Assembly: GCA_018296165.2 (NCBI GenBank)
Contig: JACKQL020000027.1
Location: 248,001-312,000 of the forward strand
DNA length: 64,000 nt
Source: Termitomyces sp. T153
Lineage: Eukaryota; Basidiomycota; Agaricomycetes; Agaricales; Lyophyllaceae
Reading direction: 5' to 3'
Positions 10,277 through 21,469 of the stretch are shown piece by piece. The notes under the pieces were generated by a model that was not told the DNA's origin, made no database searches, and saw nothing but the letters and a program-made list of their open reading frames with translations. The translations under genes and the position numbers were made by a program. Numbering within the stretch: position 1 is the stretch's first letter; every line of letters starts with the position of its first letter.

Positions 10277-10640
10277 CTGGTGACAAATCCCTATCTAGGC
10301 TCTTGAAGCATTTTAGTACTTGACAACTGTGATATTCATCATTTAGAAGAAGTGAGAGTCTTGGTTGAAGAGGAGGCCCATATGTGATTCTTCTGTCTCA
10401 TGTCACAAAATGTTCAATAATTGCTATAGAGTGTGAACTGGTTTTTCTACTGCCATATTTGCCAGATATAAACCCAATTGAACAAGCTTTTTTTGTCCAC
10501 CAAAGTTTTTTTATGCTGCTCTTGAAAAGATATGACTCTTAGTGTAATGGATTATGTATGTCATAACATCAATTCTGACATGATTTGGAACTTTTTTGCA
10601 CATCAGGATACATTGTTTGGATTATTGTACTTGCCATTGG
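10277..10640 (+). pseudogene. DDE transposase relic (IS630/Tc1-mariner-like, DDE_3)
   Basis: Frames on the plus strand read LVTNPYLG, then VLDNCDIHHLEEVRVLVEEEA, then LLPYLPDINPIEQAF, then INSDMIWNFFAHQ. These correspond to the second catalytic Asp (LDNC.IHH) and the catalytic Glu (NPIE) of DDE_3-type transposases, plus the C-terminal ITPE-like segment. Stops and frameshifts separate the blocks, and no first Asp or terminal inverted repeats could be seen. It starts soon after the 5' end of Helitron B, so the Helitron may have landed in or next to it. Confidence 0.7.
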
Positions 10641-11640
10641 TATAGCAGCTAAAGTAGTCACAAAAATTCATGCAATGACCATGTAACATCAGCATTGTAG
10701 CAAAAAAGCCTGGTATGATATGATTATTAGTACCCAATTTATGAAGGAAAAAATGGAGTTCCTACTCCAGCCAAATGTTTAGGGCTGGAGAACTCTGATG
10801 GGCAGTTGAAGTACCTTTGCATGGTGGAAAGACACCATGGCAAGCAGCACTGACTGCTTGGTGGCATTAAACAAGTCACCATCAAGAAAGCAGAAGATGA
10901 AATAGTCTCCCTGGTAACCATCTGTCTCTCCTGCTGTCAGAGGTAGAGTATTGAGATACTTTTCAGAAGGGGAAACTACTGGTAACAAAACCTTTAAAAG
11001 CAGAACAATCTGCCAAGGTGAAGCTTTGGCTGCTGAAGTTAGTGGCAAGGAGGCTGGACCATTATCCATGAAGATGAAGCATCATAATAAGGCAAGGAAT
11101 CAGAATGAGCCCTCACAGCTCACCAAAAGGAGAATCTGGGATAGACCAATTCCAAAACCAATGCTGGAGTGGTCCTATGATCCATATATGCCTCAGGAGT
11201 GAAATCAGGTCATAGCTGACCTGATAGCACAGGAGGGACTCTTTGTTTTTTTTTTCTTTTGAATTGATTTATTCATGCTTAGTGAATAGCTCCATGTTGC
11301 ATGGTACTACCAAAGTTCTATGAGATCTGCAAAAATCTGACCCCCTCACATACATGGAGAATGAGCTGGCCAGCCTTCCTAAGCTATTTTTGTTTGTGCT
11401 CCCCTGTTACATCTGTAAGGCTTGCAATGGGCTTGGAGTGCTATGAGTGCCTATTGCCAGTGGTGGTTGGCTTGGGTCAAGCAACACAGTGTTGCACTCA
11501 ACCCAGGGAGGTAAGTTAAGTAAAGGGTGGGAAGCACTGGTGCCAATATTAGAGAAGGAGAGGAGGTATAGTTAAGATTTGAGGCTCAGTTGAGCTGACA
11601 GTCAGAGACTACTTGGGGTGGAGGATGTACTGGAGATGGG
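10641..11640. other. Unassigned repeat-like sequence
   Basis: CpG-poor DNA without a recognisable domain. A 96-codon minus frame (10,779-11,069) has no motif I know. A T-run at 11,247-11,256 could be the reverse of an A-tail. The stretch just before 11,644 is probably 3' untranslated sequence of the minus-strand non-LTR element. Confidence 0.35.
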
Positions 11641-11643
11641 ATG

Positions 11644-12195
11644 TTAGATCTCAGGTATGTAAGGCTTCAGGTGTTTTGTAGTGTGGATGAATCTAAAGAG
11701 GTGCTCTAAGGCATCAGTTTTGCTTAGTAGGTAGGAAATAGACTCAGCTTTGTGTTTTAGTTTGTGCTGTAAGTGTTGATGACATTTGAACTGGTAGTGG
11801 TGGCATTCAACAAGGAGATGGTGTACAGTCTCAACAGTGAGATTCCTGCAATGTGGACATACTGGCATTTCAACTTGGTGGATACACAACATATAATGAT
11901 TGAGTGAATGTGGCAAGTGTGTAGTTGGGTGAGGAGGGCAGAGTGAAGCTGATTGAGCAGTTGTGTGAGGTGGAGATATTCCTTTGAGGGTAGTGACTGG
12001 TTGATGGCATGGCTGTCAGCATAACATTTCCATTGGGCTCTCCATTTTGCTAGGAGTGTGTTGGATGCTGCCTGGAATGTCATGCTAATACTGGTTGGGA
12101 GTGAGGTCTAGCAAAGGGCATTTAGGAGGGATTTGATGTGCTTGTGTGACCTTGTGAGGCTTGCTTTGCAAGCTCATTGACATGTTCTTTGGGTC
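11644..12195 (-). pseudogene. Non-LTR retrotransposon C-terminus (zinc knuckle), part 1
   Basis: Minus-strand frames carry a C-terminal segment after RNase H. CPHCRNLTVETVHHLLVEC is the cysteine-histidine motif that ends many fungal non-LTR pol proteins, followed by a helical tail. The upstream part (LLAKWRAQWKCY) is in another frame, so at least one frameshift exists. The coding sequence continues at 13,143 once the solo LTR 12,201-13,137 is removed. Confidence 0.7.
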
Positions 12196-12200
12196 CAAAG

Positions 12201-13137
12201 TGTCATGACCCATCTCTGGACCTCCCTCATCCTGAGCAACCCCAATGGCTCAAGGCACATGCCAGTCCCCCCTCAAACCTTCATCCCCCTTGACACTCAT
12301 CACAGCAAACCCTGACACTTCTCTGGAAAACCCTGGCACTTCCCCCAGTGGGTCTCTTCTGGCTCCCACCAAGGACTTGGGTGATTACAACACTTCCTCT
12401 GGCCCCCAGCATACATCATGCATCATGGATCCACACTAGGAAATCACTGTAGCCTGCCCACTAGATCAGACCCAACACCTGCATGGCCTTGATGAGCCCC
12501 ACTGTTAGACCTAGTCTTGAAGGGGTCTCCTCAACAGTATTTAGGTTGCAGAGTTGTATCAGTTATGGTAGTCTTAGTATGACCTATGTTCATGCCTATC
12601 TTGTTTTGTTGTTCCAAGACTTTGTCTCTGTATCGACTCAATCTCATTTCATTCTTGTCTTGTCTTGACTCTTGTCTTGTTTGTTTCCATTTTTGTTGCC
12701 ATGCCTGAATATCTCAACTCTAATTCCATCTCCAATCTCTATTCCTGCCTCTGTATTCTGATACCTTTTTCTTATAGCCCTGCACACTTGCTCAGACCCC
12801 ATTCCAAGTTAATCCCAAGGTCCAACCACTCTGTACCTGATCCACCCTTAGCTCCCAGTCCCAGTCCATTTGCTTGTGTGATCCCAACACCCTACCTTCT
12901 TAATAGCCACCTCTGGAACTCCATACCTTGCACCTTCATGCTTGTCCCTTACTCATGCTGACTCTTGCACCCCTCTGGAGTTCCCAGGACTTATTAAGAT
13001 CACTCCTAAGAACCATCTATGTCAACCCTTCACATCCAGAGCCCACCAGAACACAAATTATATGTGCAGGACTTTGTGTCTGCCTAGTAAGGACTCACCA
13101 AGAAGATCTGAGCCCCCAAGGTCAGTAGAACCTGACA
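12201..13137 (+). mobile_element. Solo LTR, family 1, copy a, TSD CAAAG
   Basis: Begins TGTCATGACCC and ends AACCTGACA. Identical 5-bp duplications CAAAG flank it at 12,196-12,200 and 13,138-13,142. 937 bp. Orientation is set by the TATA-like stretch seen in sister copies. It is CpG-poor, hence old relative to copy f. It interrupts the RNase H region of the minus-strand non-LTR element. Confidence 0.9.
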
Positions 13138-13142
13138 CAAAG

Positions 13143-13690
13143 CTGACATGTCCTGGTGTCCAATGCAACTAGAGGTCAATGACACTAGTATAGTCATTCC
13201 ACAAGGATTTGCTGTGTAATGCATGTCAACATTCCATGGCTTGGATGAGGTAATCCTGCTTGATATGAAGGAGCTTGGCTGCCTTGCGGACTGGGTTGAG
13301 GAGGTAATGTGATGGGTGGGGATGCTGGTTGAGGAGGGCTCTTAGTATTGCTTGACTGTCACTGCCAATAATGGCCAGTGCAGGGAGTTTGCAGGACAAA
13401 AGGGTTAGTAAGTGCAGGGCAAGGATAACACCTACTATCTTGGCCTCATAGATGGTATGCTCAGACTTGCTATCAAGGTGGTAGCACAGGTACTGCACTT
13501 CCACACCATTGACATAGAGCACTGCTGATGCTCCAATGCCATCCTCAAAACCCAAGCCATCACAATAAACAGTGGCAGGGGCCTTGGAAAAAGTGTCATT
13601 AGTGTTGAATTATGACCATGCTCAACACATATGCCACTACACCATTGCATTATTTTGGAGATGTCAAGCCATCACTCCCATCAAATTTTA
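13143..13690 (-). pseudogene. Non-LTR retrotransposon RNase H domain, part 2
   Basis: Minus-strand reading gives VYCDGLGFEDGIGASAVLY, YEAKIVGVILALHLL and IGSDSQAILRAL. These hold the Asp, Glu and Asp of an RNase H fold as found at the end of non-LTR pol proteins. Upstream sequence is cut at about 13,690 by the Copia element. The preceding protein segment is found beyond it at 33,930-34,320. Confidence 0.8.
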
Positions 13691-13698
13691 TTTTTTTC

Positions 13699-13930
13699 TC
13701 TTTTCTGTTGGATATACAAACATGTACCCTTAGCTGTCCTCACACTATGTAAAGGCACTAAGGGTACATATCTACCTATTTTCTTCATTACTCAGCATAC
13801 TTATAGCCTCCTATAGACTAATACTGTGTATTGCTTTATAGGTGATATATATAAGCTGTCCTCACACTATGTTGAGACACTAAGGACTAATACTGTGTAT
13901 TGCTCTATAGCTTATAGGCCCTGTTAGTGC
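13699..13930 (+). repeat. Copia 5' LTR (approximate bounds)
   Basis: Starts near TGTTGGATATAC and contains two subrepeats of AGCTGTCCTCACACTATG ... ACTAATACTGTGTATTGCT. The same two-subrepeat block is at 33,752-33,925. The 3' boundary is not certain. Confidence 0.55.
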
Positions 13931-13992
13931 AAGCCACAGAATTAACTTGATACATACCTGACCAAGACACCCAGCTCCACACATTACAAAAA

Positions 13993-15093
13993 ATGGCTGC
14001 ACTGACTTCTCCAAACCCACTCATCTTCCCTGAAATTTACCATTTCAACAGACCAAATTTTGGACAATTTAAAAAGAGAATACTTCTTGCAGCATATGCC
14101 TGTGGTACTCAAGGGTACCTCCAAGGTACCGTCAAAAGACCTGGCAGCCCTGATGATGCCACAGAGGTCACAAAAAAGTCTGCAGATGACACCAGAGCTC
14201 TGGCTGACAAAAAGAACAAATAAAAGCCACAAACAGACATTGCCAATGACTCATACCAAGCCAAACCTATGGAATGGCCATTCAAAAATCTGTCTGTTAG
14301 CCAACAAATGGGAGATCTGTGATGCATGGACTCTTGCCCTGATCATCTATAATTACAAGAACCCTGTAGGTCTTAGAATAAAGATGGAAGGAAGTGCTGC
14401 AGAGGCTTGAGAAACAATCTGTGAAGTGTACAGCACTATGTCTGAGCTGGCTGCAATGGGAGCAGAAAATTTACTATGTTCCACAAAACTTACTGGTGGC
14501 TCAGACTTTCAAACACTCATCCAAGACATGCAGATAAAGTGGCAAGAGGCTATGGAAAAAGGGGCACTGATCAGTGATTCTACATTCTGGACCATTATAA
14601 TGAACTCCCTGCCAGAATCATAGAACATAGTGGTAGCAAGTTTATACAGAACAAAGATATCAAACAACCTAGTCACAGGCCTCATGATCCACTAGGAAAG
14701 CTTAAAATCTCAGAAACAGACAAACATGTTGGTCACTGCCCTCCAGACCATGATAAAATTTGCAAAAGCAAAACTTGTGTGCATGAACACAAACTGTTGA
14801 TGCATGGGACACAGTATTGAGAACTGTTACTGGAGAAGGGGAGGGAAAGAAGGTCAATTCCCTCTGCACTTCAGGAACAGCAATAGTGCACTTGCCATGC
14901 TCTTGGCACAATCTACTAGCAACACTGCCACATCCAAAATCCCAGCTGCAAATCTAGCAGATGTGAACCAGCACTCCTTGCACCACAAGTAACTTATGCC
15001 CTAGCCACCCAATATTCTTCTCAGACTGCAAATGATGAGTCTGTAAAGCTCAAACCAGAAGCTGGACCAAATGTGATGCATGCCAGTATGCAC
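13993..15093 (+). pseudogene. Copia gag (disrupted)
   Basis: The frame opens with a Copia gag N-terminus (FNRPNFGQFKKRILLAAYACG) and continues, after a frameshift near 14,200, with LALIIYNYKNPVGLR, then KLTGGSDFQTLIQDMQIKWQ and IIMNSLPES. Then comes a zinc knuckle CX2C-type remnant (CMNTNC ... GHSIENC) near 14,790. Several stops are present. The TRIM element at 15,099 truncates it before the protease, which resumes at 17,171. Confidence 0.8.
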
Positions 15094-15098
15094 ATATC

Positions 15099-15575
15099 TG
15101 TGAGGGGAAGAAACACTCTGCAGGTATACCCAACAAGAGGAGGCTAGTGCAGGCAACAAGTGAGCATCAAAGGGGCAAAACAGCAGCTAAGAGGCAAGCA
15201 AGGGGTGAGTGCAGTGAGCCAAGCAAGGTGGCAATGCTGGAGTTCTCACAATTGGTTCACTGGATAGACCTGGGGAACACTGTTATTGATTGGTCAAAGG
15301 ATATTCTATCCTTACAACTAGACTATATACTACATCTGTGGCTATGCTATGACTAATACTATATGTGGTAAGCAGCCTGGATATGCTAAGCAGTAATGAC
15401 TATCAATACATCAAAAGGAGAAATAGAGTCTGATGACTACAAAGGGCTGACTAATACTGTCTAGAGGGTGCAGGGGCTTGGCAGCTGGTTGGTTGGATAT
15501 GCTAGAGATGATGCTATACCTATGACTAAGGCCAGATAGAGTCAGAGTTACTCATAAAGGGGTCATCCCCATACA
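15099..15575 (-). repeat. TRIM 1 LTR, left copy (3' LTR)
   Basis: 477 bp, closely similar to 16,689-17,165 with scattered differences (for example GAGGTATACCC versus CAGGTGAACCC). Followed by a C-run (CACCCCCCCCTC), which on the minus strand is a G-rich polypurine tract directly before this LTR, as expected for a 3' LTR. Confidence 0.85.
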
Positions 15576-16321
15576 TCACCCCCCCCTCAAGGTTTATCAA
15601 CCCAACAAACAGCTGTGGCATTAAGATGCTCTTCCCCATCCCTGATATGGCTGGCTACAATGTGCAACAGCTGGTTCTGCCCCCCTGGCATAATGTCCAA
15701 AGGCATATTGTATTATTGGGGCCAACACTTCAGGCACCAGAGTAGAGAGGGTCATAGGAGAAGTTGTGTCCATCAGAGAAGCTGGTGTAGCCTCCTTGTG
15801 AACACTCAACTTGGCAAGCCCAGAGGGAGAGACAGGGATTGCCAGGTAGAAGGGGTAGGGGCCATAGTAGTAGTATTAGATGCTGCTGCTGGAGTGCTAA
15901 AAGACGGCACTCCTGGCTTAGTAGAAGTAGGGGTGGACAACATGGTGGATCCCAAAGGTGCTAGCACAGCAACTGCCAGCACAACATTGCCTGAGCATCA
16001 CTTCTGCAGTACACAGACTTGCTTCTTAGCTATCTGCTTTTTAATTACCACAAGGGCTTCTCCAATCTGCTGATCAGAGCCCCAAATAGAGACAAATCAG
16101 TGGTCTCCTCCAGCTGAGCTAACCATAAAGGCTGCCAAGCAGGCGCTGGAGATGTCAAGGGCTTGTTTAAGGTCCTGCCCCTGGTGAGCAACCACATGCA
16201 CAACAAGAGAGTCAGGAAGTTTGAGTGTGCACTCAAAACATGGGGTGCAGCCATTCATAGGAGGGAGGTCCTGAGCAAGGGGGATGGCAAGGGGAGCATT
16301 AGAGGTAAAGCATGCTATACA

Positions 16322-16688
16322 TCAGGGAATGTGAGAGGTGGGAATGGTAGGAGTTTTGATGGAGGACTTGGGCTTTAGCTGCTCAAGTGGAGCTGACCAC
16401 ATGGCAGAGCCTGAAGGAATGGCATGGCCACCCATACTAGGCTGTGAGGCTGTTTGGACAGAGGCAACTGTGGCAACAGGCATTGGCATATGACCAGACT
16501 TAAGCACTGCTAGTCTGCTCTTGAGCCTAGAAACAAGAGTTAACAGTCTCTCAATAGTAGATTCTGGGTTGGCAAAGGCATCAGTTAGAGTTGGCATAGA
16601 GTACATAGAGGTTAGGGTGAGGCTAAAGGTAGGTGTTAGGTTGGATGTTGTAGGATAAAGGTGTAGACAACATAGGGACCAATCATGA
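16322..16688 (-). CDS. TRIM 1 gag-like frame
   Basis: The minus frame contains ESTIERLLTLVSRLKSRLAV, a heptad-like helical segment, then a P/T/S-rich tail (MPMPVATVASVQTASQPSM). The same segment is in TRIM 2 at 31,110-31,307 (NTIERLLTLVAGLKSRLAV). Conservation between two separate insertions suggests this is the one protein the family encodes, perhaps a Gag remnant. Open for about 115 codons here; the start is inside the LTR and doubtful. Confidence 0.5.
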
Positions 16689-17165
16689 TGTGAGGAGAAC
16701 AAACACTCTACAGGTGAACCCAATAAGAGCAGGCTAGTGCAGGTGACAAGCAAGCATCAAAGGGGCAGAACAGCAGCTAAGAGGCAAGCAAGAGGCAAGT
16801 GCAGTGAGCCAAGCAAGGTGGCAATGCTGGGGTTCTCACAATTGGTTCACTGGATAGACCTGGGGAACACTGTTATTGATTGGTCAAAGGATATTCTATC
16901 CTTACAACTAGCTTATATACTACATCTGTGGCTATGCTATGACTAATACTATATGTGGTAAGCAGCCTGGATATGCTAAGCAGTAATGACTATCAATACA
17001 TCAAAAGGAGAAATAGAGTCTGATGACTACAAAGGGCTGACTAATACTGTCTAGAGGGTGCAGGGGCTTGGCAGCTGGTTGGTTGGATATGCTATAGATG
17101 ATGCTATACCTATGACTAAGGCCAGATAGAGTCAGAGTTACTCATAAAGGGGTCATTCCCTTACA
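16689..17165 (-). repeat. TRIM 1 LTR, right copy (5' LTR)
   Basis: 477 bp; ends CCCTTACA followed at once by target duplication ATATC. Confidence 0.85.
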
Positions 17166-17170
17166 ATATC

Positions 17171-17984
17171 TACATTTGCTGATTCTGGAGCAAGTGATCA
17201 CTGCTTTATGTGCCAAGAAGAGTTCACAGACTACACCCCTCTTGAGAAATTGAGGGAGAGGAGAGCAGTGATCCAAGACAGGTTTTTTGCATAGTCAGCT
17301 AGGGTACTGTAAAGAAAATTGTCCAGACAAATTGAGGCACCTCTGAACTAGCCTTATACAATACCTTACACACCCCTGACCTCTCAGCAAACCTCATTTC
17401 AATAGGCCATTTTGACACAGCAGGTTTTTTGGTCACTTTTGGGCAAGGGAGGGCTGTCTTCAAAGACCCAACTGGCAGGGAGGTCCTCATTGGTCATGGA
17501 TCTGGTGAAATGTACATATGATGCCTCTACTACCCTTAACACACTAAAAGCCTACCATGCCAAATCAAAATGGCAAATTGGTTGCAAACTGCAGATGGTA
17601 CAGGTCAATGCTGGATGAGAATGGGTCAACAATCTCTGGCATGCATACTGCACACCACATGGCATCATAGTCAAGGCCACCACACCCTATGCACATGCCC
17701 AGAATAGGCTAGTGAAACAATACATCAGAACAGTAATTGAGAGTATGATGTGCATACTAGCTGAGAGTGGTCTATTCAAGGACCTATGGACAGAGGCAGC
17801 AGCAATGCAGATCTACACCAAAAACCAATTCCTATCTGCTCACCTCATCAACAAAGTTCCTGAAGAGTCATGGACAGGGAAAGGCCAGAGCATTGTGCAC
17901 TTATTACCATGTGGATGTATAGTGTTTGCCAAGGTCCTGGAGGAACTAGTCAAGTCCAAGCTGAACCCACACCATACTCAATGA
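17171..17984 (+). pseudogene. Copia protease, GAG-pre-integrase and integrase fragments
   Basis: After the TRIM, the plus strand reads FADSGASDHCF (aspartic protease DSGA), then DLSANLISIGHFDTAGF and HGSGEMYI of the GAG-pre-integrase region. Next is the integrase core end, HGIIVKATTPYAHAQNRLVKQ ... MCILAESGLFKDLW. The segment between the zinc motif and the HGI block is missing, so catalytic residues are lost. Stops and frame changes are common. Confidence 0.8.
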
Positions 17985-18264
17985 AGTATGTACTCATTTG
18001 ATATTCAGACCACAGCTATAAGCCTTTTGACTGAACTACCAGGTTTATTGTGACATTCCATGATGTAATTTTTGATGAGGGCAAAGAGCTGCACAAATCA
18101 CTTAGTATTATTGAAGACCCTGAGGATCTCCTTGCTATGACAAACCTTATCATAAACACTCAAACTTCTGGCCTTCTAACATCATAGCAACCAACTACCC
18201 CCCCCATATCCACACAACTGACCTGCCCCTCCATGAAACCGCACTTGATATCAGCTTACCAGCC

Positions 18265-19150
18265 ATGACATCACACAACCCTAGAATTAGCACCAGTAAT
18301 TCATCTGATCAAATGCCACTTCCCTTCAAGATAGAAACTGCAACACACAACTTGACACCAGCACCACCTCTTCACAGATTGGAATGCATAGGCAAAAGCT
18401 CACTACTCAAACTGAGAGCCCTCCTAGCACAAGACACTTATGCCTTCCTTGCACATATCAACAGACCAGCAAACCCAATGGATGACAGCATTGTACCTAA
18501 AACATATGAGGAAGCAATGCAACACCCAGATTTGTGGGTCTCCACAATGGAGGAGGAGCTGAGGGTGATGTGCAACTGAGGGGTTTTCTGGCTGGTAAAT
18601 AAGATGGAGGTGTCAAAGGGCAAGGAAGTCATTGGATGTTGTTGGGTATATGCAAATAAATATGATGCAGATGGCAGGATCACACAGCAGAAAGCTTAGC
18701 TAGTGGCAAAAGGATATTCTGAGATTGTGGAGGAGGACTATGATGAGATTTATGCTGCAGTGGTATGTTTGGAATCCTGTTGCATGTCTGTTGCTATGGC
18801 CATACAGCTGGAGTGGGAGATATGGCAGGTAGACTTTGTGTTAGCCTATCAAAACCAGAGTTCAGAGTATTCATGGATATATCCCAGGGCTTCCAAGGAG
18901 GGGAGGGAAAGAAGATAGAGCCTTTGAAAATTATGCAGGGCAGCTGAGACTGGTTCTGGACCCTCAACAACACTTACAAAAACCTGGGATATCACACTTC
19001 ACAAGCCAATACTTGCATACATACCCAGAGAAAAGATGAGACTCACACAATTACTAACATATTCACCAACAATGTATTCAGGATATTGACTACAAAAAGG
19101 GAGGCTGAGAAAGCAAAACATGAACTTGTGAAGATCTACAATATCATCAG
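18265..19150 (+). pseudogene. Copia reverse transcriptase (disrupted)
   Basis: Plus-strand frames give YEEAMQHPDLWVSTMEEELR, GVFWLVNKMEV, VIGCCWVYANKYDADG, LVAKGYSEIVEEDYDEIYAA and WEIWQVDFVLAYQN, the standard order of Copia RT. The arginine-rich positions of the family often read Cys, Gln or stop (CCWVYANKYDADGRITQQKA then stop), consistent with loss of CG codons. The YVDD region is not intact. It is truncated by the solo LTR that follows. Confidence 0.85.
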
Positions 19151-19159
19151 TATATCACT

Positions 19160-19883
19160 GCAGCCCACCCCCTGATCACAACCAGCACCTGTCAACTCTG
19201 TGTGGCCCCAACAAGCCCTGCCACCAGACCTGCCACCCCTGGAGCTGTCCAGTAGTCAGTATATAAGTTGTAGAGTAGCATCCCATACTCTAGTCTTGAT
19301 ATTGCATTTACTTGGTTACCTGTGTCTCATGTCTCTTTCTGTTATGTTTTTTAGTCTCATCTCTGTTTTTATCTTTAGTCTTGAATCTATCTCTTTCTCA
19401 GTCCCATCTTGTCTTGACTTCATCTTGTCTTGTCCACCTCTGCTTCCTTTATTGTTCCTAAGTTCCTTTCAACTCTGATGTCATTACAAACTCCACACAC
19501 ATGCTACAACCCTCCAATCATTCATACAATAACTCTGGACCTTGCCCTATGCTTGGCCCTGGAACCCATCACACTAAATTGATCCCCCATCAAACTCTGG
19601 CTCCACTCCCATCACTTGCAAAGCCTCTGCTTACCCCACAGCCCACACACTTGCTTATGGACTTGTACCTGACACCTGCCCAAGCCCAATGTTCAACATA
19701 CTTGGTCTTAGACTTTCCTGGACCACTTTGGACTTGCTTGGACTGCTCCCCCTAGCTTCCTCTCACAAGTATCTGAAGTCCAAACCATTCTTGGAGTGCT
19801 AGGTTATAAGTGCAGAACATTGTGTCTGCCTAGTAAGGACTTGCCCAGTTAAGCTGAGCCCCCATGGTCAGTGGAACCTGACA
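19160..19883 (+). mobile_element. Truncated solo LTR, family 1, copy b
   Basis: Ends in GGAACCTGACA at 19,883 and shares GTATATAAGTTG and the GACTTGCCCAG/AGCTGAGCCCC end block with family 1. The first ~200 bp of the LTR is absent. No target duplication is visible. Confidence 0.7.
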
Positions 19884-20050
19884 TTTTGGAGGACACATTG
19901 ATACACAAAGGTCAACCAATGGATACCTGTTCAAGTTGGTGGGAGGAGCTGTATCCTGGAGTTCCAAATGTCAAAGTACAGTAGCCTTTAGCATGACCAA
20001 GGCCAAATATATTGGAATAATATGAGCTACACAGCAAGCAGTCTGGATGC
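19884..20050 (+). pseudogene. Copia RNase H fragment
   Basis: Reads DTQRSTNGYLFKLVGG and STVAFSMTKAKYIGI, the Copia RNase H signature. It ends where TRIM 2 begins. Confidence 0.75.
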
Positions 20051-20164
20051 TGTAAGGGGACAACCCTGTTAGGTAATACTGATAGGTAACTCTGACTCTA
20101 TCTGGCCTTAGTCATGAGATCAGCATCATCTATAGTGTTACTGACCAACTGGCTGCCAAGCCAC

Positions 20165-21256
20165 TGTAGTACTGGGTTAGAGTAATACTGATAGTTCTGG
20201 GGCTTTCTTGAAGACTTAGGCAGTCTACTCCAATTCCACACTGATGTCTTGATGAATGCTTGAAGTTGAAGGGGTTTACTTCCAAAATATTTCTATTCTG
20301 AATGCAGAGGGGTCTCAACAAACTCCAGCCTAAGTGATTCACTCCCTGGGAACCACCGAGCCTTTGCCTATTAATTGCCTGTCCATTTGCTACTCTACTT
20401 GGGCTATTTATACCTCTTTCTACAGTGCACAGACCACCCCCTACATGTGACTTTTGGTTCCATACTTTCCAGCCCCTTATTCATAACTGTTATTCTAATT
20501 CCCCCTTTTGGCATGCCTGTTTCAGTGCCACAGGCCAGTTCCTGGTTCCATCATTCCTCCTTTGCATTCTTAGCTTCCCTTTGCCCCATTTATCTCTCCC
20601 TCCTTTGTATTTCTCCCATTCATATTCTTCCCCATTCAGGTTCTTTCCCATTCAGACTCTTCCATTCATCTGTTCCCTCCCATTCATTCCATTCATCTTC
20701 CTTTGTTCATTTCATATTCTTCCCCATTCAGGTTCTTTCCCATTCAGGTTCTTCCATTCATCTGTTCCCTCCCATTTATTCCATTCATCTTCCTTTGTTC
20801 ATTTCCTATTTTTCCCCATTCAGGTTCTTTCCCATTCAGGTTCTTCCATTCATCTGTTCCCTCCCATTCATTTCATATTCTTCCATTCATCTCCCTTTCC
20901 CTTCCCTTCATTCCATTCATTTCATATTCCTCCATTCATCTTCCTTTCCCTTCCCTTCATTCCATTCCAATCTGGTTAGTCTTAGATCAGATCCAGATCT
21001 TGCCAGAATTGATGCTACTCAGGTGCTTTTGCCAGTCCCATGCTTCCCCTCCCATTACAGTGATTGGACTATTATTGAGTGTATAGTCTAGTATAGTCCT
21101 TGTCCTATCCTGTTCTGTCTTTCTTCTGGTGTATTTAAAGGGATAATGTTGCTGGGACTTGTTTTACCAGGAGGCTTACAGTTTTCAGCCTTAATAAATG
21201 TTTGTTTTGACTTCTGGTGTTTATTATGTTCCCAATGGTGTGACAACATCGTATCA
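20165..21256 (-). repeat. Gypsy 3' LTR
   Basis: TGTAGTACTGGG ... CATCGTATCA in plus reading (sense TGATACGATG ... AGTACTACA). A TTTAAATAC box on the minus strand near 21,133 is a candidate promoter. Positions 20,600-20,960 hold an internal tandem of CATTCAGGTTCTTTCC/CTTCCATTCATCTGTTCCC units. Long frames there are low-complexity translations, not genes. Confidence 0.92.
20600..20960. repeat. Pyrimidine-rich tandem repeat in gypsy LTR
   Basis: About three imperfect copies of a ~90-bp unit plus shorter CCTTTCCCTTCCCTTCATT repeats. Present identically in the other LTR at 29,978-30,338. Confidence 0.8.
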
Positions 21257-21270
21257 TCTCCCCCCCACCA
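21257..21270 (-). other. Gypsy polypurine tract
   Basis: On the minus strand TGGTGGGGGGGAGA lies directly before the 3' LTR start TGATACG. This is the expected site of plus-strand DNA priming. Confidence 0.8.
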
Positions 21271-21469
21271 AATAATGACTGTCCTCAGTCATCTACAGTT
21301 CCAGAATAGGCTAAGTTCCATATTTTTGACATAATTTCACAACATGTGTCCCTTTCTCTTTGCAATGTTTTTGAGGTTTCTCTTGCATGTTGTGGCTGTC
21401 ACCCTATCCTTCCAAAAGACATTTAATCCCTCCTCTCTGTCGTTCACCTCCTCAATCCCTTAGTTCCTC

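Larger units (their letters stand above)
15099..17165 (-). mobile_element. TRIM-like LTR element 1, complete, TSD ATATC
   Basis: Two LTRs of exactly 477 bp (15,099-15,575 and 16,689-17,165) enclose 1,113 bp. Flanking duplications ATATC at 15,094-15,098 and 17,166-17,170 are exact. Ends are TG...CA-type (on the sense strand TGTAAGG ... CTCACA). A TATA-like GTATATAAGT lies in the LTR on the minus strand, so sense is minus. No protease, RT or integrase; only a gag-like frame remains. Mobilisation must have been in trans. Confidence 0.9.

Noticed and set aside
10779..11069. 96-codon minus frame as a gene
   Set aside because: No recognisable domain and placed among CpG-poor relics; not enough evidence to call it coding.
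20161..20165. 5-bp CCACT target duplication for the gypsy element
   Set aside because: A 5-bp reading would make the LTR start with GTAG; the 29,543 LTR clearly begins TGTAG, so the duplication is 4 bp (CCAC).
20375..21091. Long plus-strand frame (238 codons) repeated at 29,753-30,469
   Set aside because: It is a translation of the pyrimidine-rich tandem repeat inside the gypsy LTR, low complexity, overlapping other long frames in the same repeat. Not a gene.
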